Positions 1 to 10,070 of a stretch of DNA of 64,000 nt are shown here, piece after piece. The DNA is from Coptis chinensis (taxonomy: Eukaryota > Streptophyta > Magnoliopsida > Ranunculales > Ranunculaceae), in NCBI GenBank assembly GCA_015680905.1, contig CM027377.1, forward strand, positions 56,565,501 to 56,629,500, written 5' to 3'. The first letter of the stretch is position 1; each line of letters opens with the position of its first letter. The position numbers and the translations under genes are program-made. The notes beneath the pieces are model-generated. The model had not been told where the DNA came from. It did not search any database and saw only the letters and a list, made by a program, of their open reading frames with translations.

Positions 1-1367
1 GTAGGTAATAATCTTTGCATCTATCTATAAATATATTACATGAGTATCTATAATTGTTAGCAGTAAGTTTCTGAAATCTAGACTAGAGTACTTATTCTAC
101 AAATCCCTTGAGAATATAGCCTAAATCCTTATAAGAGTGAAACATTTGAGAAATGACACAAGGGAGAAGTAAAATCCGGATAAAGAAATCACACATCCAC
201 TTGCTTGATCACTAAACCATATCCTAAGCGAGAATTTAGGCCCTCTTTGGATCGATATAGCCAGAAATTCAAACCTATGAATTATTTTCCGCTAGTCTCC
301 CCTCTGAGCCTTTCTTTAGCCTTTCATAAACCACAAATCCTTTACCCTGTTACAAAAACAAAACAAAATAAAAAAAAAAAAAATCAACCTACCCAATTTA
401 GAATAAGTCTGAGAATAGAATGAGGAAGAAAGAAGAAGAGAAAAATCTGTGTAAACAAAAATTAGTTATTTGCTTTAGAAAATAAAGAAAAGAAATTTCC
501 ATCCAAAGAAAAGAAAAATAAAAATATAAATAAAATAAAAACTCCAAAAAATAGAATAAAAGGAGTCAAAAGCCAAAGAAAAAGAAAAAAAATATGGCTA
601 AGGATGGAAACAAAGTGTAGAAGCAAAAGTAAATAACAAGGTTTTCTCTAGTTACATAATATGAAGACTCTATTATCTCAGACTTGTCCTTTTTGAATAT
701 CTATTTCCTTCCTTCTTAAACCATCTCCTAATCCCCCAAAAACACCTAATAAAGACCTCTAGCTCAATTAGGAATAGGTTAGTGTGATAGTAAGTGGCGG
801 ATGTGTTTGATCGACTCATTTCCTTGTGTGTCATTGAGATTGTAAGGTAAAAAGTATGCCCCACCGGCGACTAGTAAGTAGCTTGAAACTTGAGTGGAAA
901 AATCGAGTGTTGTATCTTGACTATTATTGTGAGAACCTACTTGGGGACGCTTATTCCGAAGTTTGAGAAACGGACTGCTATTGCATTTCATAGTATTACT
1001 CATTGTATATATGTTTATTGTAGATGATTGATTATTATGCATATATTAGCTTAGGTTTTGACTTAGTTATTCTTGTTCATAGATAGTGAGATGTATAGAT
1101 AATTTGGAGCATGAATAAAGGAAACAATAGTTTTCTTTCTTAGTGGATTGTAGTATAGATAAAGTTTGTGAGTACCTTCATTTGGAAAACTCTCACGAGG
1201 CTATAACTCATCCACTAGGGAATTCCTAGTGGTTTAAGGCTTTGTCAGATATGGTCAATGCAATCGCGACTCAGTGAAAATGAGAGTAGATAGAACTCCA
1301 TTTTTGGTCACTTATGCTAATTTCTCATATTTGCTTGAGGACAAGCAAAATGCTGTTTGGGGGTGGT
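1..1367 (+). mobile_element. 3' non-coding internal region of Athila-like element 0
   Basis: No gene is visible. The stretch recurs at 36410-37292 plus 51947-52464 (element B), on the minus strand at about 21124-22500 (element A) and at 63740-64000 (element C), so it is the conserved 3' untranslated part of one family. It carries a strongly purine-rich run (about 418-620), a block about 1190-1260 that is very similar in all copies, and the motif 'gaggacaagcaaaatgctg' just before the polypurine tract. The coding part of this element lies left of the window. Confidence 0.85.
1356..1367 (+). promoter_or_regulatory. Polypurine tract of element 0
   Basis: The tract 'tttgggggtggt' ends directly at the TGATAAGAGCCC start of the LTR, which is where plus-strand DNA synthesis is primed in LTR retrotransposons. 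The same tract sits beside the LTR in element A (21124-21136, complement) and element B (52452-52464). Confidence 0.8.
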
Positions 1368-2848
1368 TGATAAGAGCCCAAAAATGTAGTTTTAACCCCT
1401 TAATAATCATACTTTTAGACCAATTATGTGAATAATAAGTAAGAGTTAATCACGATTCGTGTTTTATGCATTCCAGGCTTCAAAGTCCATTATGTGCAGA
1501 AATGTGCCACTTTAGCGAGATAAAGGAGGAATGGTTGGTTGCTAAGGAGTTCTGTGATTAAAGGCCAAGATTCAAAAGACAAAGCCTTTCTAAAGCCCGG
1601 TCAAAGCTGAAAAGTCAAAGTCAACGCGGGCGTAAACAAAGACACAAAGTCGTGAGAACTTCCGAAGACCATATCTTTGGACTCAGACCTCGGAATTGGG
1701 CCTACCTTATGTCAAAACGACCGTCTCGGAAAGAGATTTCCAATGGTCAAAGCCTTGACCCAATCAGAGGAGCAAATGTAGACAAAACATCTGTCGAAGC
1801 CAACTGCAGCTGAAGAGCCCATTTTGGACTAAAGAAATTGGGTTTTGCGCCTGATTCTCTGGCCCAAAACATGGCTCCAAGCCCATGCACGATTTTTGGA
1901 TCTGAAAGTATAAAAACAAAAGCTTAGCTCTTTGTTAATGGTAGATAGTTAGACCTAGATTAGAATAAGATTAGTTAGCCTCCATTAATGAGTTTTAGAA
2001 CTTAGTTTTAGAATTTCATTTCATGTTTTAGATTAATTTCTTAAATCATTGAATATCATTCATTAGATAAATAAAATAGTTATTATTCTTGTCATTTCGA
2101 TTTTTGTTATTTCAATCTATTAGATCTAGTTTTAATTATTGTTGGTTACCATTTCTTAGTTGTTAATTAGATTTTAATTATTGTTTAATTTAGATTAGTA
2201 AATTTCGAATCTTGATATTATGTTTAATTTAGATTTATATGGAAATAATTGCGGAATGATTCTCGGCTAAACCTCCATTAGAGGGGGTTGAGAAGCTTTG
2301 ATGAAAGCTTGATTCCGATTATCGTAGAGTCCTCGTAATTTATATTCCACTCTAGAAACGATTAATTCGCCATGAGAATGGGTTTAATCGTTCACATGCT
2401 AGTTATGAATTGGTAGAAATGTCATGTGTAATTAGGGATTAGGAAGAACCAATTGTTCTGCATAGCAGTTCAATTCGGATTATGACAATTCGTCGTTAGT
2501 GAGTTAAGTTGAGTTAAGGTGGAATCAATCCCCCCTAATTCCTTATTATAGAATCAACGTAGTATTTCCATAGTTGAATCAATTATAGTTTGTATCTTGT
2601 GGGTAGTTGCATTATAGTATAATTCCCCCTCGTAAAACTCTCATTAAACTTAAGACCGATTAGTTAACTAGAAAACATCACATGCTAAAGAACTAGGAGT
2701 GGAATGAACTTCCTAGTCCACTATATCTGTTTAATAGAAAGAGAGTAGAAACTTTGATAAATATAGACTCGTAATAAGTTTTAGTTTACTTACGTTTTGA
2801 GTTTCATCGTTCATTTCGTAGGTAAACCATCATTTTTATGTTTTATCA
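1368..2848 (+). repeat. 3' LTR of Athila-like element 0 (LTR-1)
   Basis: About 1.48 kb, starting TGATAAGAGCCC and ending TTTTATCA (TG...CA ends). Homologous LTRs are at 19614-21123 (minus), 33400 to about 34925 and 52465-53806. The right end abuts copia integrase coding sequence at 2849, so the element inserted into that copia copy. The right-flank five bases are 'ataac', the expected target duplication. The left counterpart is outside the window. Confidence 0.85.
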
Positions 2849-4874
2849 ATAACCAAGATCATCATCACCGTATCCAATAAAGGTACACTTGTCATCAAGT
2901 TTACTCCTGGCTTGGTCACTAGTGTGCACATAGGACTCACACCCAAACACTCTTAAATAGGAAAGGTTCACATCCTTCCCACTCCACACTTCCTCTGGAA
3001 TCCTGAAATCCAAAGGTACTGACAGTCCTCGGTTGATCAAGTAAGCTGCTGTGCTAACACTCTCTGCCCAGAATTGCTCAGGCAAGCCTGCTAGTTACAC
3101 ATACACCTAGCCCTATCTGTCAATGTTCTAATCATCCGCTTTATGACCCCATTCTCCTGAAGTGTCCCTCGCAAAGTCTTTTCCATCTTGATGCCACTGT
3201 TAGCATAATACTTCTCAAAACCTGAATCAACATACTCTCCACAATTATCGGATCTTAGCTTCTTCACCTTGAAGCATGTCTCATTCTCAACCATGGTCTC
3301 CCATGTCTTGAACACTTCCAATACCTCGAACTTGTGTCTTAAAAATAAACCCACACCTTCCTAGTATGGTCATCAATGAAAGTCACAATATATAACTTTC
3401 CGCCAAGTGAAGAGACATTAGCTGGCCCCCAAACATCTGTATGAATCAACTCAAGCTTCTTAGCTTTCAGAGTTTGACCCATCTCCTGAAAACTCACCCT
3501 TCTCTACTTTTCAAACATGCAATTCTCGCAGAAGTCAATGTTTGCCGACTCTAACGGGAGTTTACCAGTGGAGTGAAGGATTTGTATTCCTTTCTCATTC
3601 ATGTGACCAAGTCTGCGGTGCCAAACATTTAGATCTTCTTTGCCATTTGCCATGACATTCGACCCACACCCGTGTGTGGTCATGTAGAGAATACCATCCT
3701 TGTCGCCTTTAGCGACTATTAGAGAACCCTTAAAGACTTTCTAAGTATCCCTCGTGAAGATTGTAACAAATCCTTCACTAGCCAATTGACCCACCGAAAT
3801 CAAATTCTTCCTCAAATCCGAAACGTGTCGAACATCCCTTAATAACCATGTCCTGTCTTTCAACATGACACAGACATCACCTTTGCCAACAATGGCACAA
3901 GATTGGTCATCACCAAGAAAGACCTTTCCAAGGTCACCTTTGGTGTAGTTCACAAAGAACTCTCGATTTGAGGTCACATGGAATAATGCACCGGAATCTA
4001 AAACCCAAGACTCTTTGTTGTTCTCCATCGAACATATCAAAGCATCATCTTCCACTTCAACTATATTAGCTTCTTGATTCTTCTTGTAGTTATCATTCCT
4101 TGGTGCTTGTCATCGGTTACTATAGTGTCCAGGCAAACCACAATTGTAACATATAATGATACTATCATCTCTAGGCTCATCACTAGGAGCATGAGAGTTC
4201 ATTATCCCCCTTCTATTTCTCGGTCTACCACGACCCTTGTGCACATGCATCCCTTCGCTCTCGGTACTCAAAGCCAAACCCGATGTCGAGGCCCCATTTG
4301 AACTCCTTCGAATTTCCTCCGCTAGTATCATACTAACAACATCGTCAAATTTCAACTTATTCATTCCCGCCGAGCCACTAATAGCCGCAACCGTAGCCTT
4401 CCAACTTTGAGGCATTTGTCCTATTAACGTCAACGCTCTCACTTCATCACTAAATGTAATCTCAACCGACTCTAATTGGTCTTTCGTTTGGTTGAATTCA
4501 TTTAAGTGGTCCTTGAAGGAATCATTCTCTGACATTCTCATGGAGAAGAGCTTGGTAATCAAATAGACCTTGTTCGCAGCCGAAGGTTGCTCATACATGC
4601 AAATGAGTGCCTTCATGAGAGACGCCGCCGTCTTTTCATTTTTAATATTGAAGGCCACCGACTTTGAGAGACTCAATCGAATTGTGGCCAATGCCTTTCT
4701 ATCTTGCAAATCCCATATGCCTTGCGGAATCTCCTCGGACTTCTCACTTATCAACGTTTCGATCAAATCCTTTTGATAGAGTACGCCCTCAATTTGCATC
4801 TTCCAATAGCCGAAGTTTGTTCCATCAAACTTTTCTATCTTATAGCTTTCTTTGTCGGTCATCATGACTTCCAT
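2849..4874 (-). pseudogene. Ty1/copia gag-protease-integrase, 3'-truncated (copia-1)
   Basis: Read on the minus strand, this encodes a TNT1-type copia polyprotein in broken frames. Gag starts at 4874 (MEVMMTDKESYKIEKFDGTN) and ends in a CCHC knuckle (CYNCGLPGHYSNR, near 4110). The protease follows with WVLDSGA near 4010, and the integrase has RSDNCGEY (near 3250; the family normally has a glycine in place of the cysteine), degenerate QENGV and the distal IGYGDDDLGY at 2850-2885. Stops and frameshifts fall at about 4060, 3740, 3360 and 3090. The coding sequence ends abruptly at the LTR of element 0, so reverse transcriptase and RNase H should lie left of that element. It is a dead copy. Family-level assignment is firm; lineage (Tork/TNT1-like) is inference. 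Confidence 0.9.
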
Positions 4875-4988
4875 TGAACCAAAACAACAGTGGAGAACCT
4901 CTCAGAGGAATTTCTTCAAACACCTAACTCTCAATGCTAAAAGTGGATTCTTTCCTCACACACCTTATATACAATGATTCAACCTGAA

Positions 4989-5000
4989 GCTGCGATACCA
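4989..5000 (-). promoter_or_regulatory. Primer-binding site of copia-1
   Basis: The complement reads TGGTATCGCAGC, one base away from the initiator-Met tRNA complement TGGTATCAGAGC used by most plant copia elements. It sits two bases inside the LTR end at 5003. Confidence 0.8.
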
Positions 5001-5002
5001 CT

Positions 5003-5709
5003 TGTTGGGAGATTTCACTAGAAAGTCATACCGCAATCTAGTTACTTTCTATCCCAAATGATTTTAACTTGAAGCTCACATCAAGGAAATCACCCACCCA
5101 AGACTTTGGTAGTTATTACAACAAACTCAACAAAGCAAAACCACTAATATATCATCACAATTCATAGCAACAATAAATATGGAAGTAAATGCAAACAGAC
5201 ACAAAGATTTAAGGTGGTTCGGTAAATGTTACATACCTCCACACAAGAACCGAATTTCCTTTATAGTAAAGATTGAAAAGTTTACAAGAGATAACAAGAA
5301 TCAAGAACAAGAGGCCTCACTCAAACCCTAGCTCAATAGAGCTCCCACAATACCCAAGAAATGAATCTCTCAAAAGTTGTCTCAAAACCCTATTATATTT
5401 CCTTTATATAAGTATACATAGAAAAATGTGAGAAAATAGGCTTTGGGCCGAAATATAAAAAATCAGTGAAAATTTCGGAAGGCATGAGCGCGGGGTGCGC
5501 CCCGGATAAGGCGTGGTCAAGTGCGGGTTGCGCCCAACTTCCAATAACTTTCTCACAGCCAGAGCGCGGGTCGCGCCTTCTCCAAGGCCAACTTGAGCGC
5601 AGGTCGCGCCGCCTTCTCCAAACAGAAAAAATTGTGAACGCGACATCAGACACCGGAGCAAAGCTCGACGGTTCCACAACCAAACACTAGACCACCAGAT
5701 CGTGGAACA
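5003..5709 (-). repeat. 5' LTR of copia-1 (outer end approximate)
   Basis: The inner end (CCCAACA on the minus strand, at 5003) is fixed by the adjacent primer-binding site. The outer end is uncertain: I chose 'gtggaaca' at 5709 because it supplies a TGTT start on the minus strand. The LTR contains a striking GC-rich block at about 5486-5612 with repeated 'gagcgcggg' and 'gcgcc' units. No second LTR is available in the window for comparison. Confidence 0.6.
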
Positions 5710-6333
5710 AAATTAACCATGTCGACAACCACGCGTCACTAATGCAGACACGCAGCTAATATGATAATTCACTTCATGACACGTAGTGTAGCAGATAACG
5801 TTTCGTACTAGATTACAGGTATGATGTACTTATTGTCATGTTGCTTGTGTTGTTGTAACGGAACAACCGTGTTTGTCGACACCAGTAATCATACAATATA
5901 CGCAAAACGTTTGCGTAGCTCGTCGATATTCTGTCTTCAGCCACGTGTCATTCCTTAATTCACCACCAAAACTATGTGTGAAAAGAGACAAGAGTTTTTC
6001 CCATTGTTGAGTTTATGATTACTGAACTGTTCAACTCTGGTGGTAGTGGGTTGGAATTTGGAAATAGACATCACCAACATATAATAACTTGTAACAATAT
6101 ATAATAACATAAATAAAGATTGTCTAAAAAACCGAATAAATTGAAATGATCTGGTCCCAATTCTAAAACATAAAGTGCATTTGAGTGCGATTGAATCGAA
6201 AAACTGCTTCAGCATATACAAATCAGTCAAACTTTAAATTACACAACATTTCAACATCTGACATCACATAGTACACCCAATGACCCAAGTACATCCACAT
6301 ATATACACATTATTATTTCCGACATCTCACACT
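5710..6333. other. Intergenic, AT-rich; likely includes the LEA gene 3' UTR
   Basis: No coding region is recognised. The part next to 6333 is probably the 3' untranslated region of the minus-strand LEA gene. Short open frames here have no recognisable motif. Confidence 0.5.
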
Positions 6334-6789
6334 CTACATATATTTCGACCCAGGGGTGTGTCCAGCAGCAGGGTAAGTTGTAGCTGGGAGCGAGCGTTGA
6401 ACCTGCGGTTGTGGTATGGTGTCCGTGAAGCTCATGTGCTGTGTGTGATGACCATATGTGGTGTCGTGATGGCCAGACATCATGTGTGTATGCTTGCCGT
6501 GGAGTTGCTCGGCTTTGTCTTGGTGTAGCTCCATCTTGGCTTCAGCTTCTTTAGCTTTTCTTCGTTCCTCGGCTATCTCCTTCTCCTCTTTAGTCCTAGC
6601 CGTTGCTTTCTCAGCCTGCATGTATTTTTCACAAGTAATTAATAGACCAGTAGTATTTGTACATATAAAACATCAATACTTGAATTTAAGGATTAAAATA
6701 ACATTCTCTTCAACTTTGGCTTTGTAAATTTTGGCATGTTCTTGAGCAGAACTTGCAACGTTGCTAACCTTCTCTTTGACAGGATGCAT
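6334..6789 (-). CDS. Late embryogenesis abundant protein, group 1 (LEA_1 family)
   Basis: A two-exon gene. Exon 1 is 6789-6703, encoding MHPVKEKVSNVASSAQEHAK and the following IYKAKVEEN. The intron is 6702-6616 (GT...AG, 87 nt, phase 0). Exon 2 is 6615-6334, starting AEKATARTKEEKEIAEERRK. The product is about 122 residues. Family knowledge: LEA_1 proteins are small, hydrophilic, largely disordered until dried, and protect seed or stressed cells. The lysine/glutamate/alanine-rich N-terminal half with 'KAKVEE..AEKATA.T.EEKEIA' and the AKEAEAKMELH helix is diagnostic. The C-terminal half is His/Gly/Gln/Pro-rich and ends GHTPGSKYM, as in many family members. The frame is intact and the length normal. 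It lies head-to-head with the LRR-extensin gene, whose start codon is 566 bp away. The start was chosen because this Met begins the conserved 'EKVSNVASSA' block. Confidence 0.85.
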
Positions 6790-7355
6790 TTCTCTTCTGA
6801 AAATTGTTTGAATCACCACAGTATGGACAAGTAGCTAGAATGTATAGGTTTGAGTTGATTATGATCTTAACGGGACTGCTGAGTAATGAGCTTATAAATA
6901 AGACTTGTATATCGTGATCATCTTTATTTCTAAGATCACTTTTCTTGTAGCAGCAGACTCGATTCGGTTATTGTTAGATAATAATGTGGTAAGTTAGAGC
7001 ACAATTCCTACTTTCAAGGATCTGTTCTAGCTTAAACCTGTAAAAAATGACTAATATTAGAGTCCACCTCTAAATCTAGTAGAGAACCACAATGGTTACA
7101 CAATTAGAGGGTCAGAAAACACCTGAAGAATCGGGAACAAAACTTGTCCAAAACAATCATTCTTCAACAAAACCAACAACATTGCCAAAAATAGCAGCAT
7201 TTGGACGCATAAACACCGCTCAAACCTCTCAACCCATCATCCTTTCTCTTTCAACCTATAATAATCCTATACCTAGCTTCTTCCCATTTCAGATCCCTTT
7301 CATTAGCAGCCTTGGGCCAATCCAAGGTGGTGCATCATTGCTACACCTTTCGAAA
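6790..7355. promoter_or_regulatory. Shared upstream region between divergent LEA and LRX genes
   Basis: A 566-bp interval holding both 5' flanks. A TATA-like run 'ctataataatcctata' lies at about 7256-7271, upstream of the LRX start. I saw no clear abscisic-acid-response element cluster for the LEA gene. An in-frame upstream extension (7092-7355) has no stop, but it encodes no signal peptide and is probably leader. Confidence 0.4.
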
Positions 7356-10070
7356 ATGCAGGCCTCAGGCTGCTGCCTTGTTTTCTTTCTTCTCTTCAGT
7401 TCTTCTTTGGTGTCTTTTTCCTTTGCCCTCTCTGATTATGAGGTTTCTAGCATTGCCCGTCGTCAACTTTTAACTTTCCATGATAGAGACGGGAACTTAC
7501 CAGATTACTACGAGTATACAGTTTATGTCCCTTTCACTTTTCCTAATTCAAGGTTGCGAAAAGCCTACATTGCCCTTCAAGCATTAAAGAATTCGATCTT
7601 TTCTGACCCTTTTAACACCACTGGTAATTGGGTTGGTGAAAATGTTTGTGCCTACACTGGCGTTTTTTGTGCACCAGCCCTCGACGACGAGAGCTTGAAT
7701 GTTGTTGCTGGTCTCGATATTAACCATGCTGACATCGCTGGACACCTCCCAGCGGAACTTGGTCTCTTGGGAGATCTAGCTCTATTCCACATAAACTCAA
7801 ATCGGTTCTGTGGGATCATTCCGAAAAGTTTCTCAAAGTTATGGCTTTTATACGAGCTGGATGTGAGCAACAATCGTTTCGTTGGGCCATTCCCAGACGT
7901 TGTCCTTCATATTCCCGAACTCACGTATTTGGATCTTAGATACAATGATTTTGAAGGTTCTTTGCCTCCCGCGCTTTTTAATAAGAAGCTTGATGCTTTG
8001 TTCTTGAACGACAATCGCTTCACAGGCACCATACCAGAGAATTTGGGGAATTCGTCAGCATCAGTTATAACCTTCGCCAATAACAAATTCAGTGGGTGTA
8101 TTCCAAGCAGCATTGGTAAGATGACAGACTTGAATGAAATCGTATTTTTGAACAATGCTTTCTCTGGTTGTTTACCTCCGGAAATTGGATTCCTCAAGAA
8201 TGTTACAGTATTGGATCTTGGATCAAATTCAATGACAGGGATCATGCCTAACAGTTTGTTGAGTTTGACAACAGTTGAGGAATTGGATGTATCTCATAAT
8301 ATGTTAACAGGTTTTGTTACAAAGAAGATCTGTGAGTTGCCTAGGTTGTCTAATTTTACCTTCTCTTATAACTACTTCAAGGGAGAAGCACCAGAGTGTG
8401 TTCCATCAACTAAGAAGCAGGTCCTTTTTGATGACAAGGATAACTGTCTACCTGATAGACCAAGACAGAAGACAGCCAAGAAATGTGCACCAGTGGTGAG
8501 TAAACCTGTTGATTGTGGTAAATCTAAATGTGGAGCTTTATCTCCATCTACGCATCCTCCAAAAGTGAATACACAAACACCAACTCCCACACCTAAAACA
8601 CCAAAACCACAACCATCTCCTTCCCCACCGGTTAAGACTCCTTCAACACCTAAACCACAACCAATTACACCTCCATCTCCTAAAGCCCAGACACCATCCC
8701 CATCCCCATCCCCAGCTTCACCTCCTACCCCTAAGCTACAAGCACCTACACCACCATCTCCTAAAACACCAACTCCAACTCCATCCCCAGTTTCACATCC
8801 TACCCCAAAACCAGAAGCACCTACACCTTCCTCTCCTAAAAGACCCACACCAACTCCATCCCCAGTTTCACCTCCTACCCCAAAACCACAAGCACCCACA
8901 CCTTCCTCTCCTAAAGCACCCACACCAACTCCATCCCCAGTTTCACCTCCTACCCCTAAACCACAAGCACCTACACCTTTCTCTCCTAAAGCACCCACAC
9001 CAACTCCATCCCCAGGTTCACCTCCTACCCCTAAACCACAAGAACCTACACCCCCATCTCTTAAGACACCAACACCAACACCTCCTACCCCTACACCACA
9101 AGTATCTACACCTACATCTCCTCATGAACCAACTCCAGCCCCAGTTTCACCTCCTACTCCTAAACTAGAGCAACCGACATCACCATCCCCAGTTGTTCTT
9201 ACACCAACAAGCCCTGCACCTGAAGCAAGCCCTCCAGAGGAAGAACCACCCACAAATAAGCCACACGTGCCATCCCCAGACACTAGATCCCCAGTAGGAA
9301 AACAACATTCACCACCACCACCACCAGTTTCCTCTCCCCCACCACCAACACCAGTTAACTCTCCACCCCCACCAGTCAAATCACTGCCACCACCAACTCC
9401 AATTAACTCTCCTCCCCCACCAGTCAAAACACCCCCACCACCAGCACTAGTTAACTCCCCACCACCTCCAGTCCATTCACCCCCACCACCAACACTAATT
9501 AACTCTCCTCCACCTCCAGTCCATTCACCACCACCACCAATGCCAGTTTACTCTCCACCACCTCCAGTCCAATCTCCACCACCACCACCTCTAGTTTACT
9601 CTCCACCACCACCAGTCCAATCACCACCAACACCAGTTAACTCTCCTCCACTCCCAGTTCCTTCACCACCACCACCAAGGTCAGTTTACTCTCCACTACC
9701 TCCAGTTCACTCACCTCCACCACCAACACCAGTGTACTCTCCACCCCCGCCAGTCCAATCACCTCCAGCACCAACACCAGTTTACTCTCCACCCCCACCA
9801 ATCCAGTCACCTCCACTACCAACTCCAGTTAACTCTCCACCACCTCCAGTTCACTCACCTCCACCCCCAACACTAGTGTACTCTCCACCCCCGCCAGTCC
9901 AATCACCTCCAGCACCAACACCAATTTACTCTCTACCCCCACCAGTCCAGTCACCTCCACCACCAACTCCAGTTAACTCTCCACCACCAACACCAGAATT
10001 CATCCTTCCACCAAACATCGGATTCAATTACGCATCTCCACCACCACCAATGTTCCCTGGCTATAACTAA
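7356..10070 (+). CDS. Leucine-rich repeat extensin (LRX/PEX-type cell-wall protein)
   Basis: A single-exon gene of 904 codons. Residues 1 to about 27 are a signal peptide (MQASGCCLVFFLLFSSSLVS, then FSFALS). Residues to about 105 form the LRX N-terminal domain (RLRKAYIALQALK; NWVGENVCAYTGVFC). About ten plant-type leucine-rich repeats follow (VAGLDINHADIAGHLPAELG onward), then a Cys-rich hinge (CVPSTKKQ; KPVDCGKSKCG). From about residue 393 to the end is an extensin-like tail. That tail is bipartite: first 25-residue PTPTPSPVSPPTPKPQ repeats, then SPPPP repeats with VYS and VHS spacers. Family knowledge: the LRR part binds RALF peptides and the hydroxyproline-rich tail anchors the protein in the wall, controlling growth of roots, shoots or pollen tubes. 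The start at 7356 is chosen over 7092 because it opens the signal peptide. The frame is intact through highly repetitive DNA, suggesting a functional gene. Vegetative versus pollen subtype is not decidable here. Confidence 0.93.
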   Translation: MQASGCCLVFFLLFSSSLVSFSFALSDYEVSSIARRQLLTFHDRDGNLPDYYEYTVYVPFTFPNSRLRKAYIALQALKNSIFSDPFNTTGNWVGENVCAYTGVFCAPALDDESLNVVAGLDINHADIAGHLPAELGLLGDLALFHINSNRFCGIIPKSFSKLWLLYELDVSNNRFVGPFPDVVLHIPELTYLDLRYNDFEGSLPPALFNKKLDALFLNDNRFTGTIPENLGNSSASVITFANNKFSGCIPSSIGKMTDLNEIVFLNNAFSGCLPPEIGFLKNVTVLDLGSNSMTGIMPNSLLSLTTVEELDVSHNMLTGFVTKKICELPRLSNFTFSYNYFKGEAPECVPSTKKQVLFDDKDNCLPDRPRQKTAKKCAPVVSKPVDCGKSKCGALSPSTHPPKVNTQTPTPTPKTPKPQPSPSPPVKTPSTPKPQPITPPSPKAQTPSPSPSPASPPTPKLQAPTPPSPKTPTPTPSPVSHPTPKPEAPTPSSPKRPTPTPSPVSPPTPKPQAPTPSSPKAPTPTPSPVSPPTPKPQAPTPFSPKAPTPTPSPGSPPTPKPQEPTPPSLKTPTPTPPTPTPQVSTPTSPHEPTPAPVSPPTPKLEQPTSPSPVVLTPTSPAPEASPPEEEPPTNKPHVPSPDTRSPVGKQHSPPPPPVSSPPPPTPVNSPPPPVKSLPPPTPINSPPPPVKTPPPPALVNSPPPPVHSPPPPTLINSPPPPVHSPPPPMPVYSPPPPVQSPPPPPLVYSPPPPVQSPPTPVNSPPLPVPSPPPPRSVYSPLPPVHSPPPPTPVYSPPPPVQSPPAPTPVYSPPPPIQSPPLPTPVNSPPPPVHSPPPPTLVYSPPPPVQSPPAPTPIYSLPPPVQSPPPPTPVNSPPPTPEFILPPNIGFNYASPPPPMFPGYN
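8781..9080 (+). repeat. 75-bp coding minisatellite in the LRX tail
   Basis: The decamer 'ccatccccag' recurs at 8781, 8856, 8931 and 9006, exactly 75 bp apart. The unit encodes 25 residues of the PTPTPSPVSPPTPKPQ type, so copy-number change keeps the frame. A second, less regular set of proline-codon repeats (SPPPP units) runs from about 9310 to 9990. Confidence 0.9.

Noticed and set aside
7092-7355. 88-codon N-terminal extension of the LRX frame
   Set aside because: The signal peptide begins at the Met encoded at 7356. The extension has no homology-like motif and would bury the signal sequence.
8372-8998. Glycine/valine-rich long frame opposite the LRX tail
   Set aside because: Antisense shadow of proline-rich repeats. 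The same holds for 9122-9427 and 9637-9822 on the minus strand.
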